Positions 33,479 through 42,235 of a stretch of 64,000 bases of DNA are shown here, one piece after another (position 1 is the first letter of the stretch; each line of letters starts with the position of its first letter). The notes beneath the pieces are model-generated. The model had not been told where the DNA came from, did not search any database, and saw only the letters and a program-made list of their open reading frames with translations. Source of the DNA: Oceanobacillus sp. CFH 90083 (GTDB lineage Bacteria; Bacillota; Bacilli; Bacillales; Amphibacillaceae); assembly GCF_009389585.1 (NCBI RefSeq), contig NZ_VIYG01000007.1, forward strand, positions 62,001 through 126,000, written 5' to 3'. Made by a program: the position numbers and the translations under genes.

Positions 33479-33844
33479 TCATTCCTTTTTCCCTAAAATT
33501 TCTTCAACTGTGTGACATAGCTTTGCGACATTAAAAGGTTTAGAAATAATTTCCTCAGGCAAATTTTCTCCCAATTCCTGCTTTGCCACTTCCGGCAATC
33601 CAGTAATAATGATAGTTTTTGTATCTATTCCCATTTTCTTTATCTTTTGCATAACTATACTGCCGTTATAAATCGGAATATGATAATCTAATATCACTAA
33701 ATCGCAGGGAGATTCTGATAAATGTTCAATCGCTTCTTTTCCGTCCTGCGCAAGAGAAGTACTATAGCCTGCTGTCTGAAAAACTTCTTGTAGCAACATA
33801 CGAATTCCTATTTGGTCATCAACAATTAGGATTGATTGAGTCAT
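33479..33844 (-). CDS. spo0F: Sporulation phosphorelay response regulator Spo0F
   Basis: The 121-residue single-domain receiver passes phosphate from sporulation kinases to Spo0B. The acid pocket Asp9-Asp10, the phosphorylated Asp53 in ILDYHIPIYNG, the Thr of IIITGLPE and the Lys of IISKPFN are all present. There is no output domain. A sigma-H-type promoter precedes it. The length and neighbours, fbaA and pyrG, match B. subtilis. Confidence 0.95.
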   Translation of the reverse strand: MTQSILIVDDQIGIRMLLQEVFQTAGYSTSLAQDGKEAIEHLSESPCDLVILDYHIPIYNGSIVMQKIKKMGIDTKTIIITGLPEVAKQELGENLPEEIISKPFNVAKLCHTVEEILGKKE

Positions 33845-33889
33845 ATTATACTGGCCCTCCGATATATTTAATTTTTTGCTTATTTTTTA

Positions 33890-33919
33890 AAATTCGATAG
33901 TATTTATTAAAAATCCTGC
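33890..33919 (-). promoter_or_regulatory. Sigma-H promoter for spo0F
   Basis: GCAGGATTT (33911-33919) and ATCGAATTT (33890-33898), 12 bases apart, fit the sigma-H consensus RNAGGAWWW and RNNGAATWW fully. In B. subtilis spo0F is also read by sigma-H. Confidence 0.75.
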
Positions 33920-34346
33920 TTATTCATATTGAATCATTATTCACTCCTTCCTTTCAGACTAAAACACCCGTGACTAAAGTCTTGATCCTTTGCGGAAGCA
34001 GCCTTTTTACTGGTACACCTCATCCATACTTTAGCATATGTCACAATTATTGTTCACCTATTTTTGGATTCGGATTTCTTCAGGACACCTATGTTCACTA
34101 TATACCTTTTGACCCACTGATTGCGCGCAGGTTTTGCCATAAAAAGATTCATTACAGCCCTGTGACAGCTTTCCTCCTATTTCCACATTCCTGCTGATAT
34201 TTCAATATATTTCTCTAAAAACCAACAAAAAGAGACAGTTTTCTCACTGCCTCTTCACTATTTTATTTCACCAGATTATCTGAAATGTTCCAGATTATTT
34301 GTATCACCCAGTAATTCAAAAGACTAGACCTGTGTGTTATCTCCTA

Positions 34347-34496
34347 TTATTTTTGATAAGAAGTATACATTTTGCCCAACAATTCCGGGGCGATCTGTTC
34401 CATCTCGTTTCCAGTATGTTGATAATCACTAATCCAGATTTTATGATTTTGAATCAGCTTCTCACTAAAGTTACGCGCCCATCTGGCATTGGCTTT
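34347..34496 (-). pseudogene. Possible ywjG (DUF2529) remnant
   Basis: A 49-codon stretch with no start codon, directly after a stop in frame, includes the segment HKIWISDYQHTGNEMEQIAP and ends MYTSYQK. Its arrangement, an A-R start, a strand, then NEMEQIAPELLG, is reminiscent of the N-terminal part of DUF2529 proteins, and the location is that of ywjG. The remaining half is not found. This is a weak call based on position and faint resemblance. Confidence 0.25.
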
Positions 34497-34750
34497 TCAG
34501 TGCAGAAAGCTTCAAATGCGTACAAACTTATAAAAACGTTCATTTATTGCAATATTTGTATGTTATATTAGCATACTTACTTGCATAAGTGAACGAAGAT
34601 ATTTATATTCCAGATGATAAGCACTCTTAAAACGGCTGAAAACAAAGGATTTTATAAATTGGGAACACAGGCTATATAAAATCTTAACCAACGCTATATT
34701 CTCAACTATCTATACTGTATTTATCTGAAACGATTCGGCCTCTAAAATGT

Positions 34751-34785
34751 AAAAAGAGATATTCACCTGCTACAGATGAATATCC
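34751..34785 (-). terminator. pyrG terminator
   Basis: GATATTCATCTG and CAGGTGAATATC pair on the minus strand with one G-U around TAG, followed by TCTTTTTA. It begins 16 bases past the pyrG stop. Confidence 0.85.
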
Positions 34786-34800
34786 CCGCTTTTATGATTA

Positions 34801-36411
<1,611 letters not shown>

Positions 36412-36551
36412 TCATCCTTCTTTCTTTATTTTTTATGTTGTGTATGGATTAATGAAGTTGGTCGTTCTTTGGAATGTTCGCCCCGTCATTAGCTTTTACA
36501 TAGATAGTAAAAGCTATCATGTCAGGATTGTTTAACTTTATTTCTATATCT

Positions 36552-36597
36552 AATAAGAAAAGCGTTTCCCCCTCTCATTTCTCAGGGGAAACGCTTT
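36552..36597 (-). terminator. pyrG leader attenuator hairpin
   Basis: On the minus strand AAAGCGTTTCCCC (36585-36597) pairs with GGGGAAACGCTTT (36559-36571), followed by TCTT. It starts about 22 bases after the +1 site. The C-rich left arm is where an extended 5-prime poly-G could pair to prevent termination. It also stands downstream of the cobalamin operon and may end that transcript. Confidence 0.85.
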
Positions 36598-36616
36598 GTA
36601 GTTATATTTCAAAGAG

Positions 36617-36655
36617 CCCAATAAAGATTCTACTGTTAGTCCATGCAAATGTCAA
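36617..36655 (-). promoter_or_regulatory. pyrG promoter with GGGC start
   Basis: TTGACA (36650-36655) and TAGAAT (36627-36632) are 17 bases apart. Seven bases on, the transcript would begin GGGCTCT at 36619. In B. subtilis low CTP makes polymerase stutter on the GGG of this start and add extra G residues that disrupt the leader terminator. Every needed element is visible here. Confidence 0.85.
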
Positions 36656-36680
36656 GCAGTGAAATAAATATGCTATTTTT

Positions 36681-37385
36681 TCAACCATTGCGCATCTTTA
36701 ACGGATGGAAAAGTTTTCCCGCGAGCTGTTCTGCTTCTGCTTCGCTCTCTTGATCAAAAGTTATAAGAAAACAGGTTGCAGGACCTGCTGTTGCCTCTAA
36801 ATCAACCGCTGCCTCAAGTTCTGCCTCTTGTCCTGTCCACTGCTGAAATGTTTTAGTAATTCCTTTAGAACCGACTGGCATAATCGCTCTGATTCCAGCT
36901 GTATGAACAAATTTATGAAGAAGCGAAACGCTTGGGATTCGCCCGTTATTCTCAAGAACCGCATTTCCAGCATATGGAGCCCCTATCACCGCAAAGCTTT
37001 CCTGACCTGTCCACTGATACTTGTTTCTCTTTTTTCTTTTCCCAATCAATGTTAAACCCAGCCCAGATTGCCGGGTTTGAAAATTACTTTCTGTACTGCC
37101 TGTTACGGGCAGTCCTTCAAATCCTGCTTCAGCAAGCTCTTCACGAACTCCCGATTCATAATCTTGCCAGGCTGGATCAGATGTAAAGTTTTGCATAATT
37201 ACAACAAGCGGTTCTGCATATTCTGCCAAAGCTTCCATAAGCACAACACGGCAGGCGAACTTCCCGACTATTTGATTAGAGACTTTCACCATATCATCTT
37301 CCTTTTCCCCAATCGCTCCACTGTTATCGGTAGTAATCACCAACTCCATCTCCGCTTCAAGCGGTAATAAAATCGCATTTGTCAT
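36681..37385 (-). CDS. Probable alpha-ribazole kinase (CblS-like, AIR synthase superfamily)
   Basis: The 234-residue protein has the N-terminal pattern of PurM/ThiL-type ATP-binding proteins: TTDNSGAIGEKEDDMVKV followed by VGKFACRVVLMEALAEYAEPL. It has no membrane segment. In Listeria and Geobacillus CblS, an AIR-synthase relative, phosphorylates alpha-ribazole to alpha-ribazole phosphate, the donor used by CobS. Its place as last gene of a cobalamin salvage operon with cobS and cobC but no cobT supports that role. The partner transporter CblT is not in this window. The identification is inference from fold pattern and context, not a proven match. Confidence 0.55.
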   Translation of the reverse strand: MTNAILLPLEAEMELVITTDNSGAIGEKEDDMVKVSNQIVGKFACRVVLMEALAEYAEPLVVIMQNFTSDPAWQDYESGVREELAEAGFEGLPVTGSTESNFQTRQSGLGLTLIGKRKKRNKYQWTGQESFAVIGAPYAGNAVLENNGRIPSVSLLHKFVHTAGIRAIMPVGSKGITKTFQQWTGQEAELEAAVDLEATAGPATCFLITFDQESEAEAEQLAGKLFHPLKMRNG

Positions 37386-37391
37386 TATCCG

Positions 37392-37979
37392 TTACTTCTC
37401 CTTTTTCTTGTGGCTGCCACGGAATACTCTGGCACTCCGCTCATATTCCACATCAGCTACTTCCAGGCGTGCATTTACCACACGGGCTGCTGCAAAAAAG
37501 TAATCGGAAAGGCGGTTCATATATTTTAATGGGATGGGGTTGATTTTCCCGACTTCACGATAAAGTGTTACCATTTGTCTTTCTGCTCTTCTAGCCACTG
37601 TTCTGGCAACATGGAGTGCAGAAGCTACCTGTGACCCGCCCGGCAGGATAAATCGTTCCAGCTCCGGCGCTTCATCGATGAAGCTGTCCATACGCTCTTC
37701 TAAATAAGTAACGATAGCTTCCGACAGCTCATAAGGACGTTCCTTCTTAGAGACGTTTGCAAGCTCTGTACCGCAGTCAAATAACTCATGCTGTATTTTC
37801 TCCAAATCTTGCACAATGTCTTCAAATCCTTCTTGATTCAGGCAAGAAATTGCCCACCCGACAAAGGAATTCACTTCATCGATTGAGCCATATGCTTCTA
37901 CACGTACGTCATCCTTGCTTGCTTTTCCGCCAATTAATGCTGTCTCTCCTTTGTCACCTGTTCGTGTATAAAGTCTCAT
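37392..37979 (-). CDS. PduO-type corrinoid adenosyltransferase
   Basis: The 195-residue ATP:cob(I)alamin adenosyltransferase attaches the upper adenosyl ligand. The signature TRTGDKGETALIGG (about 5-18) and YGSIDEVNSFVGWA are the ATP site, and the C-terminal RRAERQMVTL plus YMNRLSDYFFAAARVVN form the corrinoid side of the trimer interface. It sits six bases upstream of the CblS-like gene. Length is normal. Confidence 0.95.
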   Translation of the reverse strand: MRLYTRTGDKGETALIGGKASKDDVRVEAYGSIDEVNSFVGWAISCLNQEGFEDIVQDLEKIQHELFDCGTELANVSKKERPYELSEAIVTYLEERMDSFIDEAPELERFILPGGSQVASALHVARTVARRAERQMVTLYREVGKINPIPLKYMNRLSDYFFAAARVVNARLEVADVEYERSARVFRGSHKKKEK

Positions 37980-37992
37980 TCTAACCGCTCCT

Positions 37993-38424
37993 TTACTTTT
38001 TTAATGTTTCAGAAATGCCATACCAAATCAGGTCAACCCGTTCTGCATGTGCAGCTAATCTTTGGTAGAGCCAGCCGGTAATATCACGCTGCAGACGACT
38101 TTCTTTTTCTACCGGCACAATTCCCTTTGAAATATCTGTTCCAATTAGGACAAGCTTGCGGTTATCCTTATTTTGCTCCCATTCCAGCCATGCTTCTGCC
38201 TTGTTCATATTTCTGTCTAAAAGTATATTAGTGGATAACGATCTATCTAGTTCTCTCTGTATCCACGCTTCCAGTCCTTCTAAAATCACAATGGAATTCA
38301 GGGCTTCATCTGGAGCAGGCCATGTATCATATTCGGTGGCTGAAAACCATGCTGTATCCTCTGGATATTGCTGCCTTACCCATTTTCCTTTGCCGTTAAA
38401 GGCACCTCCTGTAACGAAATGCAT
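37993..38424 (-). CDS. Short CobU-like protein retaining the C-terminal core
   Basis: From the ATG at 38424 (GGAAGGATG upstream) the protein has 143 residues. The C-terminal stretch SKGIVPVEKESRLQRDITGW, with a Q soon after and a DLIWYGI strand, matches the CobU pattern GxGIVPxxxxxRxFRDxxGxxNQ. The N-terminal P-loop is altered to GGAFNGKGKW, and the segment holding the guanylylated histidine (RIxxHRxxRP in CobU) is missing. It may therefore lack guanylyltransferase activity alone. Its start overlaps the end of the cobC-like gene by 49 bases. A second CobU at 40602-41162 has the complementary defects. Confidence 0.7.
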   Translation of the reverse strand: MHFVTGGAFNGKGKWVRQQYPEDTAWFSATEYDTWPAPDEALNSIVILEGLEAWIQRELDRSLSTNILLDRNMNKAEAWLEWEQNKDNRKLVLIGTDISKGIVPVEKESRLQRDITGWLYQRLAAHAERVDLIWYGISETLKK

Positions 38425-39002
38425 TTTTGCACATCCTTCCAATCATCTGTTTTCCAAATTAGGCGGATTCCTGCGTCATGTGATATTTCCCAATCAAATA
38501 ATGTCTTTTGTTTTTTTGTTAATTTTGTTAATAGATAACGAATAGCTCCTCCATGTGCAACCAGCAAAATATTTTTACTTTGCCGTTCAAATGCTTCCTG
38601 TCTTAATTTCTGAAAGCTGGCATCCACCCGCTGTTTCATAGCCTGAAAGCTTTCCCCGCCTGGCGGTGTAAATTTTTCAGGTGCAGCAATCCATTCCTGG
38701 TAACGCACGTCTTTTTTTAAATCCTCATACGTTTTCATTTCCCATGCTCCGAAATGCATTTCCCGAAAGTCTTTGATTTCTATCTGCTCCAGCAGCGGAC
38801 AAAGCAGGGCAGCCGTTTGTCTGGCCCGTAATAGATCACTTGTTATACACAGGTCAAATTGTCTGCCAAAGCCCTGCACGGATTGTAATCTTTCTATTTC
38901 TTCCGGTACAAGCGGCATATCTGTCCAGCCTATATATCTTTTTTCCTGATTCGCCTTTGTTATACCATGGCGCAGGAGTGTAACAGCAATAGTGTCAGCC
39001 AT
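38376..39002 (-). CDS. Alpha-ribazole-5'-phosphate phosphatase CobC-like (histidine phosphatase)
   Basis: The 208-residue protein opens with LLRHGITKANQEKRYIG, where Arg11-His12-Gly13 is the phosphatase core of the phosphoglycerate mutase superfamily, and has HGGAIRYLL (second catalytic His) near 150. In cobalamin operons this family removes the 5-prime phosphate of cobalamin phosphate or alpha-ribazole phosphate, the last step. It overlaps the cobS start by 43 bases and the next CobU-like gene by 49. Substrate is inferred from context. Confidence 0.88.
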   Translation of the reverse strand: MADTIAVTLLRHGITKANQEKRYIGWTDMPLVPEEIERLQSVQGFGRQFDLCITSDLLRARQTAALLCPLLEQIEIKDFREMHFGAWEMKTYEDLKKDVRYQEWIAAPEKFTPPGGESFQAMKQRVDASFQKLRQEAFERQSKNILLVAHGGAIRYLLTKLTKKQKTLFDWEISHDAGIRLIWKTDDWKDVQKCISLQEVPLTAKENG

Positions 39003-39766
39003 AGTAATAATTCCATCCCCTCTGAGCTTGCTCCTAATGTATCTCCGGTAAGGCCAATAAAATTTTTTGTAATAAATTTAGCGATAAAAAAACCAGTAAT
39101 GAGTGTCACTCCAATAAATAGGACATAAGCAGGCAGGCAGCTTATTTGAAGCCAGGTAACGCATGCACCAATAAGCACAAGGTAAATAGCATATACCCCG
39201 AAAAGGCTGCTGCTTTTACCTTGCTGAAAAAAGCTTGCCATTCCGTCTGTCCGGGCAGGAGGAAGCAGTTGCAGTAACACACCAAGCAGCATTTTCCCCA
39301 GAAATGGAATGAATATGATAAAAAGGAGGGCATTAAGATGTGCAGCTTGGATTAATTCATACAGAACGATAAATCTTGTAAACAAGAAAACAATTACCGA
39401 TAGGACGCCAAATGCGCCTACTCTCGGGTCCTTCATAATTGCTAATCTTTTTTCAGGATCTTTATAGGAGAAGTAAGCATCACTGGTGTCTATCCAGCCA
39501 TCCAGATGAATGCCGCCTGAAAGAATAATCAATAACAGCCAGAGAAACAGCGCCATCATTAAATCTGTCAGCGGTGTGAAGCTTTGCAGTCCAAATAAAA
39601 AAGCTGCATAGATGCCGCCCTGGATCAGCCCTAATAGCGGGAATGTCCGGAGCGCATATTTCAACTGATTTTGATCAAGGGAGAGTGATGCATTTATCGG
39701 AATACTCGTGAAAAACTGCAAATTAACAAGAATTCCTGTCAAAAATAAACGGATCTTGTATAGCAT
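38960..39766 (-). CDS. cobS: Adenosylcobinamide-GDP ribazoletransferase
   Basis: The 268-residue membrane enzyme joins adenosylcobinamide-GDP with alpha-ribazole phosphate. The metal-binding motif GGIHLDGWIDTSDAYF (about 83-98) and DPRVGAFGVLSVIVFLF are characteristic, and seven or so membrane helices are visible. Its ATG overlaps the preceding stop as TGATG, so translation is coupled to the CobQ-like gene. Confidence 0.95.
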   Translation of the reverse strand: MLYKIRLFLTGILVNLQFFTSIPINASLSLDQNQLKYALRTFPLLGLIQGGIYAAFLFGLQSFTPLTDLMMALFLWLLLIILSGGIHLDGWIDTSDAYFSYKDPEKRLAIMKDPRVGAFGVLSVIVFLFTRFIVLYELIQAAHLNALLFIIFIPFLGKMLLGVLLQLLPPARTDGMASFFQQGKSSSLFGVYAIYLVLIGACVTWLQISCLPAYVLFIGVTLITGFFIAKFITKNFIGLTGDTLGASSEGMELLLWLTLLLLHSCAMV

Positions 39767-40605
39767 CAGGACACTCCTTCCATGATATTTATCAGTTTTT
39801 TTGCATTTATATTTGCCTCAAGATTGTCTGCAAGCTTCTCATAATCCGCTTCTTTACTTGCTGAATCCGGCTGAAAAGGGAAGCTTGTTCCATACAGGCT
39901 GTCCTCTTCATCAAGCTGATGCGGCATATAGGGAATGACACCCAGCACAGGAAGCTTTGTATAGCTTTCCAGCCACTCTATCCCATCCGTAAAAAGCGAA
40001 GGATTACCGGAAAATTTATTAATCAGAATTCCTTTTACACGCGAGCGTTCTTGTTCTGTAAGCAAAGCAAGCGTGCCGGCAATACTGGCGAAAACACCGC
40101 CTCTTTCAATATCAGCTACTAAAAGCACAGGGACATCGGCAAGCCCGGCAACTCCCATATTTGCCAGGTCACGTTCTTTCAGGTTCATCTCCACAGGACT
40201 TCCTGCACCTTCAATAATCACAAAATCACCGCTATTTTCAGCATGCGCCAGACCTTCTTTTATTGCTTGAAGTGCTCTTTGGTAATAAAGATCTTTAAAG
40301 GATGCACCTGTAATAATTCCCTGTGATTTCCCTGTTAAAAATACTTCTGTACGCATATTTTCCAAAGGCTTCAGCAGGACAGGATTCATCCAGGCCTCTG
40401 CGTTGCGCCCGGCAGCTTCTGCCTGTTCGTATTGTGAAACGGCAATCTCGCCGCCCGTATCAAGTACAACACTATGGCTCGACATATTCTGCGCTTTGAA
40501 GGGGGAAATTTGGAATCCTTGCTTTGTGAGCATCCGGCAAAGAGCTGTCACGAGAATACTTTTTCCGACATGAGAGGCTGTTCCCTGGAGCATAACTCCC
40601 TTCAT
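39766..40605 (-). CDS. Cobyric acid synthase-like protein lacking the glutaminase domain
   Basis: Residues 1-235 match the N-terminal ATP-binding domain of CobQ/CbiP: QGTASHVGKSILVTAL (P-loop), SPFKAQNMSSHS, EGAGSPVEMNLKERDLANMG and LPVLGVIPYMP. Full-length enzymes have about 500 residues and a class I glutaminase domain next. Here that domain is absent, but the last 30 residues, ADYEKLADNLEANINAKKL, look like the usual C-terminal tail helix. The gene therefore appears to have lost about 200 codons in frame. Both ends overlap neighbouring genes by one and four bases, so it is an intact cistron. It may use free ammonia or have a new role; with CbiZ present, cobyric acid can be made without it. 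Confidence 0.8.
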   Translation of the reverse strand: MKGVMLQGTASHVGKSILVTALCRMLTKQGFQISPFKAQNMSSHSVVLDTGGEIAVSQYEQAEAAGRNAEAWMNPVLLKPLENMRTEVFLTGKSQGIITGASFKDLYYQRALQAIKEGLAHAENSGDFVIIEGAGSPVEMNLKERDLANMGVAGLADVPVLLVADIERGGVFASIAGTLALLTEQERSRVKGILINKFSGNPSLFTDGIEWLESYTKLPVLGVIPYMPHQLDEEDSLYGTSFPFQPDSASKEADYEKLADNLEANINAKKLINIMEGVS

Positions 40606-41162
40606 TCCAATCTTCCCTTCTTCACGAGCGGTATCCCGCTTTCTACTAAAATTGCCAGATTCGCTCTCTTTACTATTTTCTGATGCACATGCCCTAATAC
40701 CTTCTGATAATTCAGTGTAAGTTTATCCTCATAAGGGATGTCCTGCAGCACTTCATTGGAAACAATGATAATCTCGTCCGCCCGGCTGCAAAGCGCTGTT
40801 ATGTCCTCTTGAACCAGGTCTGCAACTATCTTTGTATCCGTTGTTTCTTCTTGAAATAGATAGTTATTTAAAAGTGTGGTCACACAATCTAATAAAATCA
40901 CATCCTGCCCTGTAAACTGGTGGGCAATATGCGATAGATGAACTGGCTGCTCCCAGGTTCTCCACGTAAAGCCGGATTTTTCCCGGTCCCTTTGATGGCG
41001 TTTAACCCGTTCCTGCATTTCAGTATCTGATGGAATACCACAGGCAATATAGTGAAGGCTGGTGTCTGCCTCCCGGGCATGTTTGACAGCTAATCGTTCT
41101 GCAAAAGCACTTTTGCCGCTGCGTACGCCGCCCGTGATAAATATCAATTTTCCTGTGTCCAT
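40602..41162 (-). CDS. CobU-like adenosylcobinamide kinase with altered C-terminus
   Basis: The 186-residue protein keeps the P-loop ITGGVRSGKSAFAERLA (about 9-25), the EMQERVKRHQRDRE segment with the nucleotide-accepting His, and IVSNEV. Where bifunctional CobU has GxGIVPxxxxxRxFRDxxGxxNQ, this protein has LQDIPYEDKLTLNYQKVLGH, so the glycine-rich and arginine positions are lost though the length is unchanged. It should phosphorylate cobinamide and transfer GMP, but the changed segment makes full activity uncertain. It overlaps the end of cobD by 19 bases and the CobQ-like start by four. Confidence 0.8.
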   Translation of the reverse strand: MDTGKLIFITGGVRSGKSAFAERLAVKHAREADTSLHYIACGIPSDTEMQERVKRHQRDREKSGFTWRTWEQPVHLSHIAHQFTGQDVILLDCVTTLLNNYLFQEETTDTKIVADLVQEDITALCSRADEIIIVSNEVLQDIPYEDKLTLNYQKVLGHVHQKIVKRANLAILVESGIPLVKKGRLE

Positions 41163-42235
41163 ACAGCTAACGCCTCCAGCAGTTTTTTATTCGCTTCCGG
41201 CTGCTTTACAGCAACACGAAGCCATTGTCCTTCAATCCCCGGGAAATTTTCAGTATGACGCAGTACAAGCCCTTGTTTCAGCAGGTAACGAAATAGCTTT
41301 TCCTGTGTTGTCAATGCAGTATCCCTCAATAAATAAAAATTCAGCTGCGATGAACTATGTTCAAATCCAAGCTTCTTCAGCTCCTGAAAAATTGCCATTC
41401 GTTCTGCTTCCATAAACATTCTCGTTTTCGCAGCGTGTGATCGGTCCTGTAAACAGGCAACACCTGCTTTCATTGCCAGCGCATTTACACTCCAATGCGG
41501 CTTTGTCCTGCCAATCTCTTGAAGCAATGCAGGGCTCCCGGCAAGAAAACCGAGACGCAGACCGGCAATACTGTACATTTTTGTCAGCGAGCGGATGATG
41601 AGTATATGCTCCTGGTGCAGTACTGTTTCTATATAGGTGACGGGCTCCGGTAAAAAGTCATAAAAAGCTTCATCAATAATACAAAGTGTATCCGTTTTTT
41701 TACATATTTCCATCAGGATTTCCACCTTTTCCGGACTGTAATGAACTCCCGTAGGATTATTGGGATTACACAGAAAGACTGCTTTTACTTCTTGAAGCTT
41801 ATCTGCTAATGCTGGTACCTCTAAATTCCATTCCGGAGCAGCAAGTACCATCTCCACAACTTCACAGCCTTCATTCCTGCAGGCGGCTGCATATTCTGAA
41901 AAAGCTGGATGAATCACGGCTATCTTACTTCCGGCTAAATATCTGGCAACCAAAGCGATGACCTCCGCAGCTCCATTTCCCGCAAGTAAATGGGAAGCAG
42001 GAATATTTTCCTGTGCTGCAAGCTCTGCCATAAGTGCACTGACATGAGGGTCAGGATAATCATTAATCGCTGTAAACCAGCCTCCCCATTTTTCCTGTAA
42101 AACGCCCGGTGCACCTAATGGGTTAATATTCACACTGAAGTCAATCACCTTTTCAGGCATTATCATGTTTAATGCCCCATATACATAATGGGCGTTAGAG
42201 CCATGTTCCGGCAGCTGCAACGATACCACCTCCAA
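41144..42235 (-). CDS. cobD: Threonine-phosphate decarboxylase CobD
   Basis: The 363-residue PLP enzyme makes (R)-1-aminopropan-2-yl phosphate for the corrin side arm. It begins EHGSNAHYVYGALN, the typical HGG-like start of CobD, and has DFSVNINPLG. The PLP lysine is in IIRSLTKMYSIAGLRLGFL (about 215-233), and CNPNNPTG and DEAFYDF are fold type I markers. The start overlaps the cbiB end by about 40 bases; a slightly later start is possible. It supplies the substrate used by CbiB. Confidence 0.92.
   Translation of the reverse strand: MEVVSLQLPEHGSNAHYVYGALNMIMPEKVIDFSVNINPLGAPGVLQEKWGGWFTAINDYPDPHVSALMAELAAQENIPASHLLAGNGAAEVIALVARYLAGSKIAVIHPAFSEYAAACRNEGCEVVEMVLAAPEWNLEVPALADKLQEVKAVFLCNPNNPTGVHYSPEKVEILMEICKKTDTLCIIDEAFYDFLPEPVTYIETVLHQEHILIIRSLTKMYSIAGLRLGFLAGSPALLQEIGRTKPHWSVNALAMKAGVACLQDRSHAAKTRMFMEAERMAIFQELKKLGFEHSSSQLNFYLLRDTALTTQEKLFRYLLKQGLVLRHTENFPGIEGQWLRVAVKQPEANKKLLEALAVWTQEN

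Larger units (their letters stand above)
33845..34800. other. 956-base gap between pyrG and spo0F
   Basis: In B. subtilis ywjG (DUF2529) lies here. In this window there is a sigma-H promoter next to spo0F, a 49-codon open remnant at 34347-34496, and the pyrG terminator at 34751-34785. No intact gene is supported; plus-strand open frames look like chance. Confidence 0.5.

Noticed and set aside
39766-40605. Frameshift or sequencing error explaining the short CobQ
   Set aside because: The next gene begins at the stop with a one-base overlap and no glutaminase-coding sequence exists in any frame nearby; the tail of CobQ appears to be retained.
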